A stretch of DNA of 64,000 nt from the NCBI GenBank assembly GCA_029449235.1, contig JANATG010000007.1, forward strand, positions 2,294,001 through 2,358,000, read 5' to 3'. Below the pieces are notes generated by a model, which saw nothing but the letters and a program-made list of their open reading frames with translations, was not told the origin of the DNA and searched no databases. A program made the position numbers and the translations under genes. This document shows, piece after piece, positions 46,371 through 57,197 of this stretch (position 1 is its first letter; each line of letters opens with the position of its first letter). Source of the stretch: Linnemannia schmuckeri (taxonomy: Eukaryota; Mortierellomycota; Mortierellomycetes; Mortierellales; Mortierellaceae).

Positions 46371-48890
46371 TCAGATCAAGACTGAAGAAAACTCCTTCTT
46401 CAGAAAGTACCTGTTCCACTCCAGATAAAGATTCACTCCCAACTCTTCTTCTTCCTCCACTTCTTCCTCATCCCTATCCCCATCCCCCTCATCATCCTCT
46501 TCCTCCTCCTCTTCATCCTTTTCAGCAATTAGCCCCATCTCTTTGGCACTCTCCTCAGAGGGCTCAGGTAAACTCAGATGCATCTCTTCAATCTTGTTCG
46601 GCATCGTCCTCAACACCTCACACATCCTCTCAAGCGTATACCCCGTCACTCCTTCCTCCTCCAAATCCCCCAAGCTCGGAAGCATATGAATAAAGAACTG
46701 AGGTACAAGTTCATCTGCAATCACCCAGGGTCCCATCAGCCGTACGACTTCAAGTGAGGGTGCCACAATAGCCTCTTCCTCTTGCTGCTGCTGCTGCTGC
46801 TCTGATGACGACTCTTCTTCTCGTCCTGTGTTATCGGTCACCATTGGCATAAAGAGATCGTCTCTGGAAAGAACCCGAGTAAACTGATCACTTCGATCGG
46901 TCAACCGCATGTTCAGGTTCAGAAACTCTAACGACGGGCACCCCTGGAGCATCCTGAACTGGAACCGGTAAGCAAACTCGGCCGTTAGCGTGAGCGACGT
47001 CAACTGAGGCAAGTACCAATCCCAAGTCCACTTTGGTCGACTCATCCTGGCTCCTGCTTGTGGCATTTGAATCGGCGCGCCGTCGTCACTACTACCTTCC
47101 ACGCCTGCAAAGTCACCCTCAAATGATCGGTCCAGCTCTGTCCTCGGGGGAATAAAGTATGCATCGACATCATCTCGTCCGATCGCAATCCACAACTTTT
47201 TGAGTGCTAAGGTTGAATGAAGCGTCGCCGGATGAAATGTCAATCCGCTCCATCCAGTCAGATCCAATGTGTCGAGTTGGGGAAGCTCTGCTGCAAGACA
47301 TGTCCTGATATCGCGACATCGATATCGAGTGGTGTTGTCCGTGAAAGAGGCGAGCATGAGGTTGGGACAGTGTCTGTACAGATGTATATCAAGTGACAAT
47401 CGGTTCCATGCCGCGCTGATGTAGAGGGTCGTCAAGAGGGGAAGGTCCACCCATCCTCCTCCAACCTGCAGAATCCGAGGTATGTGCAGCTGCTCGTATG
47501 TGGCCGCAGTCATAGTCAGCTTCTTGAGTGTCTGGCTGAAGGCAAATACGACATTGTCGTCTTCGTCTGAAAGTGGCTCGTCCGACTCTAAAATGTTGAA
47601 TTCCTCCAGCGGCACCAGTCCATGCTCCAGGTATGCAGGTCGGGATTCCTGCAGCGAAGTCCCTCCTACTCCACCCTGTATACTAGTGTTGGTGTTGGTG
47701 TTGTTGTTACTGCCTATGCTCTCCATGTCCCGCTTTTCCTGAGTAGCCCAAGCAAACGAACCTGGGCCAAGTGTGTCCATGTGAATACTCTTCAAAGCGC
47801 GACACCTCTGAAGAAACTCCCGCCCGTCACGACTAACGTCATACCATAGACAGGGCGGAGATTCCATGTCGGTGATTTCCTGAACCTGACTGAGATCCGT
47901 TGACTGAAGATGGGCCACGACATGCAAAAAGTTGGTTTTAGATAAAAAAGTCGGTGACTTGAGAGGAGGCAGGATCCGAAGTATCTCTAGCTTGGTCTCG
48001 ACAGGACAGGTCTGATTGAGGTCGGGCCACATCTCAGCATCGGAACAAATCACGGTCTTGAGGCGTCCTGGAAAGAGCTGGGCGTGATCTCGGACAAAGT
48101 GCACCATGGCTCTCAATCGTCTCTCCTTTCGTGTCTGTGCCTCGCTCTCAAACTTTGGTGACATGACCATATCGCCCCCATAATAGGCCTCCTCGCTGTA
48201 GTCCACAATGTCGTCGAGTGCAAACTCGAGGTGCTCCAAATTGCCAAGACGAGCTATTGCGTCAGAATAGCGGTCGAGATCAAAGACGGGGATGGTGAGA
48301 GACTGGAGCTGCTCGAGAATCGGACTGGCAAGGGACCAGCAGGCTTGACGCCAGAGGATGACTTGAAAATGGTACTGGAGGATTTCTGACTCTGTCCCGA
48401 GGTTCTCTTCGTAGCAAGGCAGTAGGTTGTGGTCCTTGCATAACTGTATGAACTCGGTACTTTTCATGTATGCGAGCGCCTCGCGTTCATGGCAGCCCTT
48501 GGGCCAGTAAAAATCCAGATCAAGTGCCCATGACGGCAGGCAGAGATGGCGGATGTAGGCAGCATAGTCGACGGGCCTTGGGAGGGTTGCGTTAGTTGTT
48601 CCAAGAAGGAGATTGGAAATGACGGGAGGAAGGGTAGCGAGAGGGAGCTGAGAGAGGAGCATGCGAGTGAGGACGTGGTCAGATCTTATTCTTGATCTAG
48701 TTGTTTGGACGGACATGTAGCCATGCATGCCCTTTCGATAAGGGTTGTCGTACAGGAAGGGCAGTGTGATAGTGGCGAGGTATTTGTTGGTTTGAAGCAA
48801 GGCTGCCAGGGCGCCGTTGTATCTCTCCTGAACGAGCACCTGGAGGATGAGTTGAAGACACTCTATGGGTAACTTGGACAGCGGGTCCAT
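46371..48890 (-). CDS. Intact F-box-like/LRR-like protein, 839 aa
   Basis: Single uninterrupted frame from the ATG at 48890. Residues 1-45 hold the F-box-like motif (MDPLSKLPIECLQLILQVL, ATITLPFLY). Then follow LTRMLLSQLP, YIRHLCLPSWALDLDFYW, WSLASPILEQLQSLTIPV, FVRDHAQLFPGRLKTVICSD, FLQRCRALKSIHMDTLGPG, HGLVPLEEFNI, VVFAFSQTLKKL, GWSGLTFHPATLHST, RPKWTWDWYLPQLTSL and EFAYRFQFRMLQGCPSLEFL. A polyglutamine run and a strongly acidic stretch precede the C-terminal WNRYFLKKEF. By family logic it recruits substrates to an SCF E3 ligase. It serves here as the reference for judging decay in the other copies. Confidence 0.88.
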   Translation of the reverse strand: MDPLSKLPIECLQLILQVLVQERYNGALAALLQTNKYLATITLPFLYDNPYRKGMHGYMSVQTTRSRIRSDHVLTRMLLSQLPLATLPPVISNLLLGTTNATLPRPVDYAAYIRHLCLPSWALDLDFYWPKGCHEREALAYMKSTEFIQLCKDHNLLPCYEENLGTESEILQYHFQVILWRQACWSLASPILEQLQSLTIPVFDLDRYSDAIARLGNLEHLEFALDDIVDYSEEAYYGGDMVMSPKFESEAQTRKERRLRAMVHFVRDHAQLFPGRLKTVICSDAEMWPDLNQTCPVETKLEILRILPPLKSPTFLSKTNFLHVVAHLQSTDLSQVQEITDMESPPCLWYDVSRDGREFLQRCRALKSIHMDTLGPGSFAWATQEKRDMESIGSNNNTNTNTSIQGGVGGTSLQESRPAYLEHGLVPLEEFNILESDEPLSDEDDNVVFAFSQTLKKLTMTAATYEQLHIPRILQVGGGWVDLPLLTTLYISAAWNRLSLDIHLYRHCPNLMLASFTDNTTRYRCRDIRTCLAAELPQLDTLDLTGWSGLTFHPATLHSTLALKKLWIAIGRDDVDAYFIPPRTELDRSFEGDFAGVEGSSDDGAPIQMPQAGARMSRPKWTWDWYLPQLTSLTLTAEFAYRFQFRMLQGCPSLEFLNLNMRLTDRSDQFTRVLSRDDLFMPMVTDNTGREEESSSEQQQQQQEEEAIVAPSLEVVRLMGPWVIADELVPQFFIHMLPSLGDLEEEGVTGYTLERMCEVLRTMPNKIEEMHLSLPEPSEESAKEMGLIAEKDEEEEEEDDEGDGDRDEEEVEEEEELGVNLYLEWNRYFLKKEFSSVLI

Positions 48891-49164
48891 TGTACTTCCT
48901 TGAAAGGGAACGAAAAGTGAAATGTAGTGGAATGAATCAATTAGAGGTCAATTTCGGTGTGAATGGAAAAATGACGAGGAAGGGTAGAGTGGAATGAAGA
49001 AGAAAAGGCGTCTCCTTCAACTCGCGTGTGGAAACAGGACAATGTGCGCGAGAATTACATCACCGAAGTGAGTAAATCGCCCGCCCTCCCGAATCCCAAA
49101 CTCGATCCATGTATTAGCTTATACAAAAATGGATCTAAAGATACTAAATTAGGAAAAAACTATG

Positions 49165-52100
49165 CTATTCCTGTTTTTCTTGGTTCGCTTCCTCCCATCC
49201 CTCATCCGCCGCCTTTCGTTTGACCCCCTTCTGATTACCAGGCTCTCCGCAGGGCTGGAAACTGCGCTTGTCCTGCATCCAAGGATAATTTCCGTCGCTG
49301 TCTACGGGTTGAAGGTAGAGCGGTCGCTTTTGCTCGAGCAGGTGTCCTTGGATGATGTTGCAGATATTGTGTCCAGCCACGACATCTCGATGCATGTATT
49401 TTTGACAATTCGTACAATAAAGTCGACGGAGGTCAACCTGGCCAACTAATTCTCCACAAATCGGGTATTCCTTTGATGTGTAATATTCATTCACGCCGAC
49501 GACGATGTAGCCGAGGGATCGAGCCTGAAAAAAAGAGGAAGTAAAGAGCAAAAAAAAGTTAGTAGGGGTCTCTTCAAGCGCGAGAAGTAAACGATTGACG
49601 TGTGATTCACATGCTAAGCATCTGGACAAAGTACGACTGAAATGACTCGTGCAAAGAAGAGAGCCTGGTCTTGGACGAGAGCTTCCCGAGACCCACGCCA
49701 ATGATGACATTGTTGTCCTTTTCTCTCTTAGCTCCAGTCGATCCTCCAACAAGCTGCAAGAGTCGGCTGACGATTAATCTGTACTCCTCTGCTCGAGCCT
49801 TGCTGGGGTTCCAATTATGCTTCTTCAGGACCACACTGCCATAGAATGAATCGAGTTGGGCCTTCGCCTCCCGTTCTCTCCGTACGTAGTCGTCGAAGTT
49901 CGCCTCTGGGCCATGGCGAGCTGGCACACTGGTCTCGATTTCTCTGATAGAGGCGACCCCTTCAACTGCCTGCTCCTTTCTATACTCCAGCCATCGTCTA
50001 TGCTTGAAAGTAGGCTGATAGACAGCTTTCTGCTTGACAGCGAGGTTGAAGAACTTGGGCGACGATTCCTCGACTTCTTCATTCTCATCTGCTTCCTCGA
50101 TATCCGATAGCAACGACTCCATGGCAACGTCAGGATATTGCTTTTGTTCGTCGCTAGGCTGCTCGCGGGGAGGTAGAATCGCACTTGCTCCGACTACAAA
50201 CGCTTAGCCCAAGTCAATGCCGAGGATCTTGATACTCTTGGGATCGCAGCCTCAGTACCGGGCAACATCCTCCTTGGTCGAAATTATATTCCTGATCTCC
50301 GTCAAAAAGTAATCCGTGCCACCAAGGGTGGATGTAAGTCGACAAGGCAGTTTATCCGCGGGCAACCTTCTGTACTTGACCGAGTGGAGCTCATTCAACT
50401 TGAAAGCAAGCACCTGGAGCCGGAACCCGTCTGTCCGAATCGATCCTCGTAGAACATAGCCATCCTTGGTATAGATGGCAGGTTTAAAGTCGTCATCTCG
50501 GATACTCTGAACATGGCCCCTCATCTCCAAGGGCATCAAGAAGGTCGACCTGGAGTAGTTTCGGAGCTTTTTTCGTTCATCCTTTGAGTATCGACCAATG
50601 TCGGTGAGGAGTCGGGTGATAAGAAGTCCGGGTGTTGTTGTTGAAAGCCAAAGACCGACGACAGCCTGTGAGACTCGATCGGGATGCTTCAAACTTGGAA
50701 AGTCCGGGAAGGCATACGACTGAAGCACACGCCTCAAGGATAGATCTTGCCAGAAGACCTTGATTAGATCCAGCTCAGACAAATTGATAAACCTGACACC
50801 GTGAGACGACATCGGCACCAACGAGCGACCACTCCCGCAGGCCCTGTTCAAGAGTACGAAGTTCTCTATCGCAGATCTTTGAGGGTTGATGTGATCTCTT
50901 GCTTCTGCAGGCAGAAGGTTCTTGCGCTTGAGGACTTCGATCTATTTTGTTTGGGGAAAAAAACTGTGTTAGCTAGTTGGCCAATGTCAAAGACTGGTTG
51001 TAGAATGGAAGTTACAGCCTTCAGCCTTTTTTACCTTACTACGGAGATCGATCGCTCCATTCCTGTAGTGCTTTTTTAGTTCGACAGATAACTGCAAGGC
51101 GGCAGACCTCAGAAATGAAGACCCGGCATATTCCTCCGTAGTTCTACCCTCAGTAAAGACGGGCAAGAAGTCCTGTGCCTGTTCGATGAAACTTCGAACA
51201 TGCAAACCCATTCCGCTTTTTTGGGAAGCTTGGTGGAGTGTTTGGCTGTAAGGAGCGACAGTAGAAACGATAGTGCCTCGTTTTTCTTGTCCAGACTGTC
51301 GTCGTGTTCCTCGAGCCCCTCGGGTTCGTCGGGTTCTTGGATCGTCTCCTCCTTGCTGCTAGCGACCAAATCCCTGTCGGAGAAGGCAGGGCAAAGGACG
51401 TCGAGAAGTCTCCGGTCGATTTTACTGAGGATCTTGACGTTGGTGGAATTGGGTATATTTGTGGTGGTGTTGGTGGCATCGGTGGTGTTAGTGGCATTGG
51501 CGGTATTTGTGGTGTTGGTGGTGGTGATGACGGTGTTGTTGTTATTGCCATCGTTTCCATCGATGTTGTTCGCCGATAGTCGTTCGATGTACTGGCCAAT
51601 GGCGCGATGAGCGGTTCGCTTTATACGCGACGATATGCGGGTAACATCTCGGAGCGACCTTTTGATTGCTGAAAGATAGGTTGATGCGTTTTCCTGGTCA
51701 ATCTCCTTGTTCAGAGCTCGAGTGGCGTTGGCGTTAATGGTGCCGATGTCAAGAGTCCGAGTAGGGTGTTCCCATTGCATAGCATCGACAAGTTCCTTTT
51801 TGTTCATTGTCGCCACGTTCCGTTGTTTATTTTTTGGTGATGTCTTGGGTGGCGAGGTGTTGATCGACGAAACCAGTGGAGACTCTGGTGGCGGTTTCCA
51901 CGGCTTCAACGTATGCTGTTTCGTGGTCTCTGCAGGGTCATGCTTCTTCAACTGGGAGCGAGTCTTGATGGCGAATCGCTGACGGTGCTTAAACGGTCTT
52001 CCAGAATCATGGGGACGAGGGCCATGTTCCGGAGGGCGATCGACAGTATTGTACCGGTTGAAAACATCCTTGGGCTCCTTTGTTTGACCAGAATCAATGG

Positions 52101-53336
52101 TTCTACAAAGTAAGCACAACAACATGTACAACATTAGCAGAGTCTATTTCGTCATTTTGCTGTCACAAAATGATGTAACAGAATGTACATCTTTTTACCT
52201 GTTCTTGCTCTCGCGTAGTCGCAGGCGAAGAGCTTCCAGCCTCTCCAAAATATCCTTGAGGGTTCTGCATTGTTGGGTACTGCCCTGAGCCGTGGCTTCT
52301 TGGCCAGGCGTTTGTGGTGGCATGCTGAAGTCTGGAACCGTAAACTGCCTGTGGACAAACACCTTCATAGATGCTTAGAAGTGAGTGGCACTAGGCTTCT
52401 TGCAGACGACATTGGGATGGACCAGATACTGCTGGATCAGTTTTTCGACATCTGCTACATTGTGTAAAAATGTGAGAAAGAACATGTCAAGAAGGATTAG
52501 TATATAAAAAGGTTTTAAGGCAAGAGCTGAAGCTTAAAACGAAAGTTGTAATTATTTGTTTCAGTCTCTTCCAGCGACTTTACAATCTTATGATTAGTTA
52601 TGACGCCAAGTCGTGCCAAGTTTGAAGTGTAATCGTTTTTGGACATGATGCCCAGAGCAGTGAGTTTAGCTCGAGAGATTTCGAGGCGGCCCAAGACCTC
52701 TGCCAGTTTGTAGACAAGGAAACGTCCTCTCGACAATGGCCTCCATATTGTCTTGACAGCATCGTAGATCAGCATATCGCTGTCTCCCGAAACGACAATA
52801 TCGCTAAGTTGGCAATCAGATGCAATGGCAATGTCGGCCTCCGAAGGACATTCGATGACGTTCCATCCGTTATTGATCAGGTATGCTGCTAATGAAGTGC
52901 GGGACTCCTAAGACCAGTAGAATACGGCCCTGATGTTCTTGAATAGTTTGTTGAAGTCGGGTTTCCGTACCCTTCGCCGACCACCAACTCGAACCTCCAT
53001 GTCACCGATGCATGCCTGGGCCTTCTGCAAAGCCTGAGTGCGCTTCGCCTCTCGAGTCTCGCGAGCCTCGCTCTTCTCAGCTGGGGAAGGTCCGTCAATA
53101 TAGAGGAACAAGGTTTTGGGGATTCCATGAGAAATAAGATGCTGTTCGAAAAGGGTGTTGAATGTGTTCTGGTCTAGCGAAGTTGTGTGTATTCGTCGGA
53201 TGGTAGAATAAAAACTGGCAAGAATGTCGATGCGATAAAAAGCGTTTGGCGAGAGAGGGGTTGAAGGGAAGTGCTTGAGCAGGGTAGCCTCATGTCCCTC
53301 CCTTCGGCGGTGTTGCCATAAGGCGGGAATGCCCAT
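49165..53336 (-). pseudogene. FEN1/XPG-like nuclease fused to a Fanzor (TnpB-like) RNA-guided nuclease, decayed
   Basis: N-terminal part (53336 to about 52320): MGIPALWQHRRREGHEATLL, RIDILASFYSTIRR, LFLYIDGPSPAEKSEARETR, ECPSEADIAIAS, DIVVSGDSDMLIYD, MSKNDYTSNLARLGVITNHK, DVEKLIQQYLVHPNVVCKK and VFVHRQFTVP, in the order of FEN1/XPG flap endonucleases. The reading continues in frame through MPPQTPGQEA and LKDILERLEALRLRL, across an intron (52198-52103), into the Fanzor part. That part has RuvC-I KILGIDLG (Asp 50215-50213), RuvC-II VVGVNEYYTSK (Glu 49488-49486), a zinc ribbon with CTNC, and RuvC-III HRDVVAGHNI (Asp 49385-49383). A second intron is at 51034-50942 and a last one at about 49610-49525. 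Lesions: TAG 52910-52908, TAA 52377-52375, frameshift in a T6 run 51217-51222, TGA 50254-50252, TAA 50206-50204, and the first ribbon Cys changed to Tyr. Junction of the first intron (about 52520-52450) is uncertain. Confidence 0.82.
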
Positions 53337-53893
53337 GCAGACAAGGAAAAAGTGAGAATCGTGTGGGTAGTGCGGAGAGGAAAGGTAGGAGTGTGGATAG
53401 TGTGGAGAGGAAAGGTAGGAGTGCGGGTGGCGTGGAAAGGAAAGGAGGGGGAGAGAAAAAAGACAGCCGAACTTACAATTTAAGCGCGATTGATTGGCGA
53501 ACTAAGTACGTCACCGAGAAGCCTCGCGGTAAACATTTATATCCGTCTTTTAATTTTGTCCAAAAATGGGTATGCACGCATTCTTCCCCATCCGTTAACT
53601 CTTCTGTCCGAAGAAGCTTTCCCTTTTTTATACCTTGAAAAGATGGTCCATGCACCTTGCATGGATGAGACGGCGAGCAATGAACAATGCAATCCATCTC
53701 TTTTCTTCCTCTCTTCAGTTATCCATATGCGCCTAATGATGCACCAAGAAGGGAGTTGTGTCAATGCCATTGAAAATTTTACCTCTTCTCATTTGCGTTG
53801 CTTTCCTCTTTCTCTCTCTCCCCTTTTCTCTCTCTCACATTTTGTCTCCCCATGCCTTTCTCTTTTCCCTATACACACCCTGTCCCACCCATC
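53337..53893. other. Intergenic with 30-bp tandem repeat
   Basis: Upstream of the FEN1-Fanzor gene, 53363-53450 contains three imperfect 30-bp units (GTGGAGAGGAAAGGTAGGAG core). The rest is the leader of the MULE gene, CT-rich from 53785. Confidence 0.55.
53363..53450. repeat. Three-unit 30-bp tandem repeat
   Basis: Units begin GTGTGGGTAGTGCGGAGAGG, then GTGTGGATAGTGTGGAGAGG, then GTGCGGGTGGCGTGGAAAGG. They sit 27-114 bases upstream of the FEN1-Fanzor start codon. Confidence 0.7.
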
Positions 53894-55526
53894 ATGAGCG
53901 GATTGCGAGTAAGAGGTGTATTTCTATCACCCAACGACTTTGATCCTCGCCAAGCTGTTGAGTCTTTCCCTATTTTGGGCGAAGAGAGAGTCTGAAAACG
54001 CAAAATGAGTGGTGATGAATTCGGGTACGATATTTGCTCGTATTATTATACAACACAAGGATCAAGCGTCTAATAGCTCTGTCTGCTTTTGTTTACGCCA
54101 TTTTGGTACAATGAGCGAATGGCCGTGTAGTTTGGATACAGGTCGGAAGGAAGTTGTCGAGACATAAAAATTGACAGCAAGAGTATGGACAAAGAGCTTC
54201 CAGCATTCAAAACAGTTCCTGGTACTCGGGGTGCACCAAAGAAGTACGATTGGAGCTTTCGATTCTGTTGCAGACGACATCGTCCTCGAAAACAGTTAGG
54301 CATCGGTCGAGAGTCTGAGGGAAACAACTGTTCTGCGCAAATTAGAATGAAAAGCTCGTTTCTTGTGATGTTGCTGAGATAGAGTATGATTGGCGTTACA
54401 ACCATGCAGATTCGGCACAGGCAACATCAAAACTGTCCTTAGGCAAAAACGAGCTTGAGTGGATCAAAGCAAAAGTTGCTAGTGATCAGAACTGGAAGGC
54501 AATCCGAGCCCAATTGCGCCTGGGCAAGAAAACTCTTAACTTGGTATGTTCCTCGCTCCTCTTTATTATATTATTGTCATTCCCTTTTCTTTTCTTTTTC
54601 TCTTGCTATTTCTTTCACTCTCTCAATTTTTCTTTCAGTTGCGCTTTCTCCCTACACACCTTACTAGACAGTTGTATATACATATAGCTCTACATTACCA
54701 AAAAAGGATCCTCATTAACTGATCCACCCCCGTCCCTACCACTACTTCTCTTGTCCCCTTGCCCTTCACGCTCTCTGGTATATTATCCCCTTTTCCTGTT
54801 GCACTCTTTCCTCCACTCTTCATCGCTTTTCGCTCAACTTAATGCACGTTCCTTTCGTCCTCTTTCTTTTTCTGCGCCTTTGTATTCTTCCAGCAATAGC
54901 TCAAAGACCACAAGGCTTAGGTCACATCCCTCCATTCCTCTATATATTATATGACGATGTCCGAACGGTTGCTTATCGTCAAAAGACACAAGGATCCCGC
55001 TAGTTGCAAGACGCTGATGTGAGTGTAAAGCTCTGGCTTAATCACATTGTTCAGGAAGGAGGCAAGAGCATGTTCATGGAGCAGGTTGTCGAGTTTCCAC
55101 AGCACTTTGTATTTGCATGGTGTGCAAAGTTTCAGCTCAGGGTGAATGTCAATAATTACATGCATGGGTGTTTTTGATGTTGTCCATCTTATACTAACGA
55201 CTATTGTCTTTGAACATTACTAGGTGTTGAGCGACCATAAATCCATTGTACGTATGAATTCTACTCATAATGTAGTGAAATCAAATAGACCGAGCCTAGA
55301 GGGAGACTTTGCATCCGCCTACTTATTCACCATTCTCGTCAAAGATCAAAAGGCGAACATGGAAATACCAATTGCATTCATGGTTTGCAATTCTGAATCA
55401 GAGCCCAGATCTAAGTTTGGCTCTCTCATTTGCTTTGAAGATCTATCTTCTCTACTATTGGAAGTATATTCCATTTTTAATTCTTTTTATTACACATTAG
55501 TTACATTTTGAGAAAGTGGCTAATAT

Positions 55527-55811
55527 GTCTCTTTTCGCCGAGGACTTGTCCGACGGCTCATAAACATTGTACGAGATGGGAAACCCACTTCATGTCTAAC
55601 GTGACGATCTTTATTTTCTCAGCAAATCCAAAGACAAAAGGAAAAAAAGAGCAGTACATAGAACCTCACCATCCGCGTAGGAACTCGCGAGGTAGAAACT
55701 AAACTGAATGGGGTGGGATGGGTGGGACATGAAGTGGGTTTCCCATCTCGTACAATGTTTATGAGCCGTCGGACAAGTCCTCGGCGAAAAGAGACATTGT
55801 ACTTCAAGAGA
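55527..55811. repeat. Inverted flanks and internal TIR copies around the nested element
   Basis: The segment 55527-55577 is the reverse complement of about 55745-55795. The 19-bp end sequence GGGAAACCCACTTCATGTC occurs at 55578-55596 and 55812-55830, and inverted at 55726-55744 and 57179-57197. The bases at about 55796-55811 are the reverse complement of 57198-57213, just outside the right end. This nested pattern needs at least two insertion or inversion steps. Confidence 0.75.
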
Positions 55812-57197
55812 GGGAAACCCACTTCATGTCGCTCCAGCTAACTAGCCGGCCAGCGTGATCTGGGTCAAGTTCTTGACGGACCGGCGAGACAAGCGATAGA
55901 AAGAATCATACGTCGCCGAGTGCGCCCAAAAGCCTTGGGCCTGCACTTCGTCAGAGGTAGCACCATGCTCAATGGCCAGGGAAGAGCCGAGAGAGCGACC
56001 AGAAGGGGCCTTTTCCATGCCCGGAGGCAAAGGAAGAAGGTCGGATACCTTGGTAATGTGGCGGCCGATCGTGTCCGAGGAGGCAGCCTGGTTGAAATCG
56101 AGAATGTATCGAATCAAAGGGTTGAAGGTCTGATCCAAAAAGGGGTGCTTGACGCTGGTAAGAGTTGAAGAGGCGAGCTGTGCCACATAGCACTGATAGG
56201 TGGCCACAGGACAGACAAGAGGGTCCTCATGGGGATGGATAAAAACCGACTTGATAATGTGTTGGCCTGCTCGTTTCTCCTTGGGTCCCACCACTTGCAG
56301 CTCGAGTTCGCCAGAAGGTAGAACCAAGCTGTGAGAGATATCCACACGATGGATATCTGACGGACGCATAAAACCGCAGACGGACAACAACCAGCACAGC
56401 TTAGGCAATAGCTGAGCGGGCTTGAGATCCGAGTTTGGTCCCATGGTACGAAAGTGGTCCAGCACCGGCGCAATATCGACAGGCGTGTTGGTGAAACGCT
56501 TGATTGCGTTGCTGGACAGATGGCGAAAGAAATCGCGGAAAGTCGGGTTGTTCCAGTAGGAGAGACGATCTGGAAACAAGTTGAGGATGGCAGAACGATA
56601 GTTATTGACTGTTCCGGATGACCACTGTTTGGTCTCGATACCGTCAGCCAAAAAATTGAGCAACTGGACTGCCGTGGGGTTGAACGGGTCGACCGAGTTT
56701 GTGGAACAGTGACGGATCCATAGCGCCTGAGGACCCTTGTACTGACGTTTGCGGGTCTTGGCAAGGGTAGACTCCGTCATCACTTTGACGGTGGCAGCTG
56801 ATGCGCCTTCCTCCGTGAGCCGCTGCCGCTGATGCGCCAGGCTGCAAGTGTCCAGTCTAGCTGAGTCCCGTCTGGAGAAAAGGCGAGACGATCCTGCGGC
56901 TGGATCAGGAGAGGAGGGTGGAGAGCAAGGTTCCGTAGGGTTGGAAACCATATCGCCGACGGCCAGTAAGGGGTCACCAGAGTGAGTGTCGATTGCTCTC
57001 TCTGTACTTTCGTCAGGCACTGTGATATGAGGGCCCACGGTGGGCTGGCAAAACCATTCGGAAAAAATGCTGAGAGCTCGCGGAGAAAGTTCCAGCGAAA
57101 AGATGGTGAGGTTCTATGTACTGCTCTTTTTTTCCTTTTGTCTTTGGATTTGCTGAGAAAATAAAGATCGTCACGTTAGACATGAAGTGGGTTTCCC
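55578..57197. mobile_element. Tyrosine-recombinase element with about 93-bp terminal inverted repeats
   Basis: The left terminus (55578 to about 55670) and the right terminus (about 57102-57197) are reverse complements over about 93 bases, beginning with GGGAAACCCACTTCATGTC and continuing through CTAACGTGACGATCTTTATT. Inside lie an internal pair of the 19-bp end sequence and the recombinase gene at 55842-57038 on the minus strand. The element sits in a MULE gene. TIRs around a tyrosine recombinase are unusual; Crypton elements generally lack them and DIRS elements have inverted or split repeats plus a reverse transcriptase, which I do not see here. Confidence 0.7.
55842..57038 (-). CDS. Tyrosine recombinase/integrase of a mobile element, 398 aa
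   Basis: One open frame from the ATG at 57038. The N-terminal ~85 residues are Ser/Pro-rich. Residues about 90-200 form a SAM-like core-binding domain (TLAKTRKRQYKGPQALWIRH, WSSGTVNNYRSAILNLF). The catalytic domain has the first Arg in CGFMRPSDIH (Arg225), a lysine-rich beta-hairpin region (VVGPKEKRAGQH), the second Arg in APSGRSLGSSLA (Arg348), Trp371 and the nucleophile candidates Tyr377 or Tyr381 in ATYDSFYRLS. The order R...R-x-W...Y fits DIRS/Crypton-type recombinases; the usual H-x-x-R histidine is Ser. The frame is undamaged, unlike everything around it, so the insertion is probably recent. Confidence 0.82.
   Translation of the reverse strand: MGPHITVPDESTERAIDTHSGDPLLAVGDMVSNPTEPCSPPSSPDPAAGSSRLFSRRDSARLDTCSLAHQRQRLTEEGASAATVKVMTESTLAKTRKRQYKGPQALWIRHCSTNSVDPFNPTAVQLLNFLADGIETKQWSSGTVNNYRSAILNLFPDRLSYWNNPTFRDFFRHLSSNAIKRFTNTPVDIAPVLDHFRTMGPNSDLKPAQLLPKLCWLLSVCGFMRPSDIHRVDISHSLVLPSGELELQVVGPKEKRAGQHIIKSVFIHPHEDPLVCPVATYQCYVAQLASSTLTSVKHPFLDQTFNPLIRYILDFNQAASSDTIGRHITKVSDLLPLPPGMEKAPSGRSLGSSLAIEHGATSDEVQAQGFWAHSATYDSFYRLSRRSVKNLTQITLAG

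Noticed and set aside
51470..51530. Repeat of GTTGGTGGCATTGG-type units as a minisatellite.
   Set aside because: On the minus strand it encodes a Thr/Asn-rich low-complexity linker within the FEN1-Fanzor gene, so it is explained by coding sequence.
49047..53528. Possible terminal inverted repeats of the FEN1-Fanzor element (49047-49081 against 53496-53528).
   Set aside because: Both have GGCGA and CTCGCG about 30 bases apart when oriented, but the interior does not align. The similarity is too short and no target-site duplication is visible.
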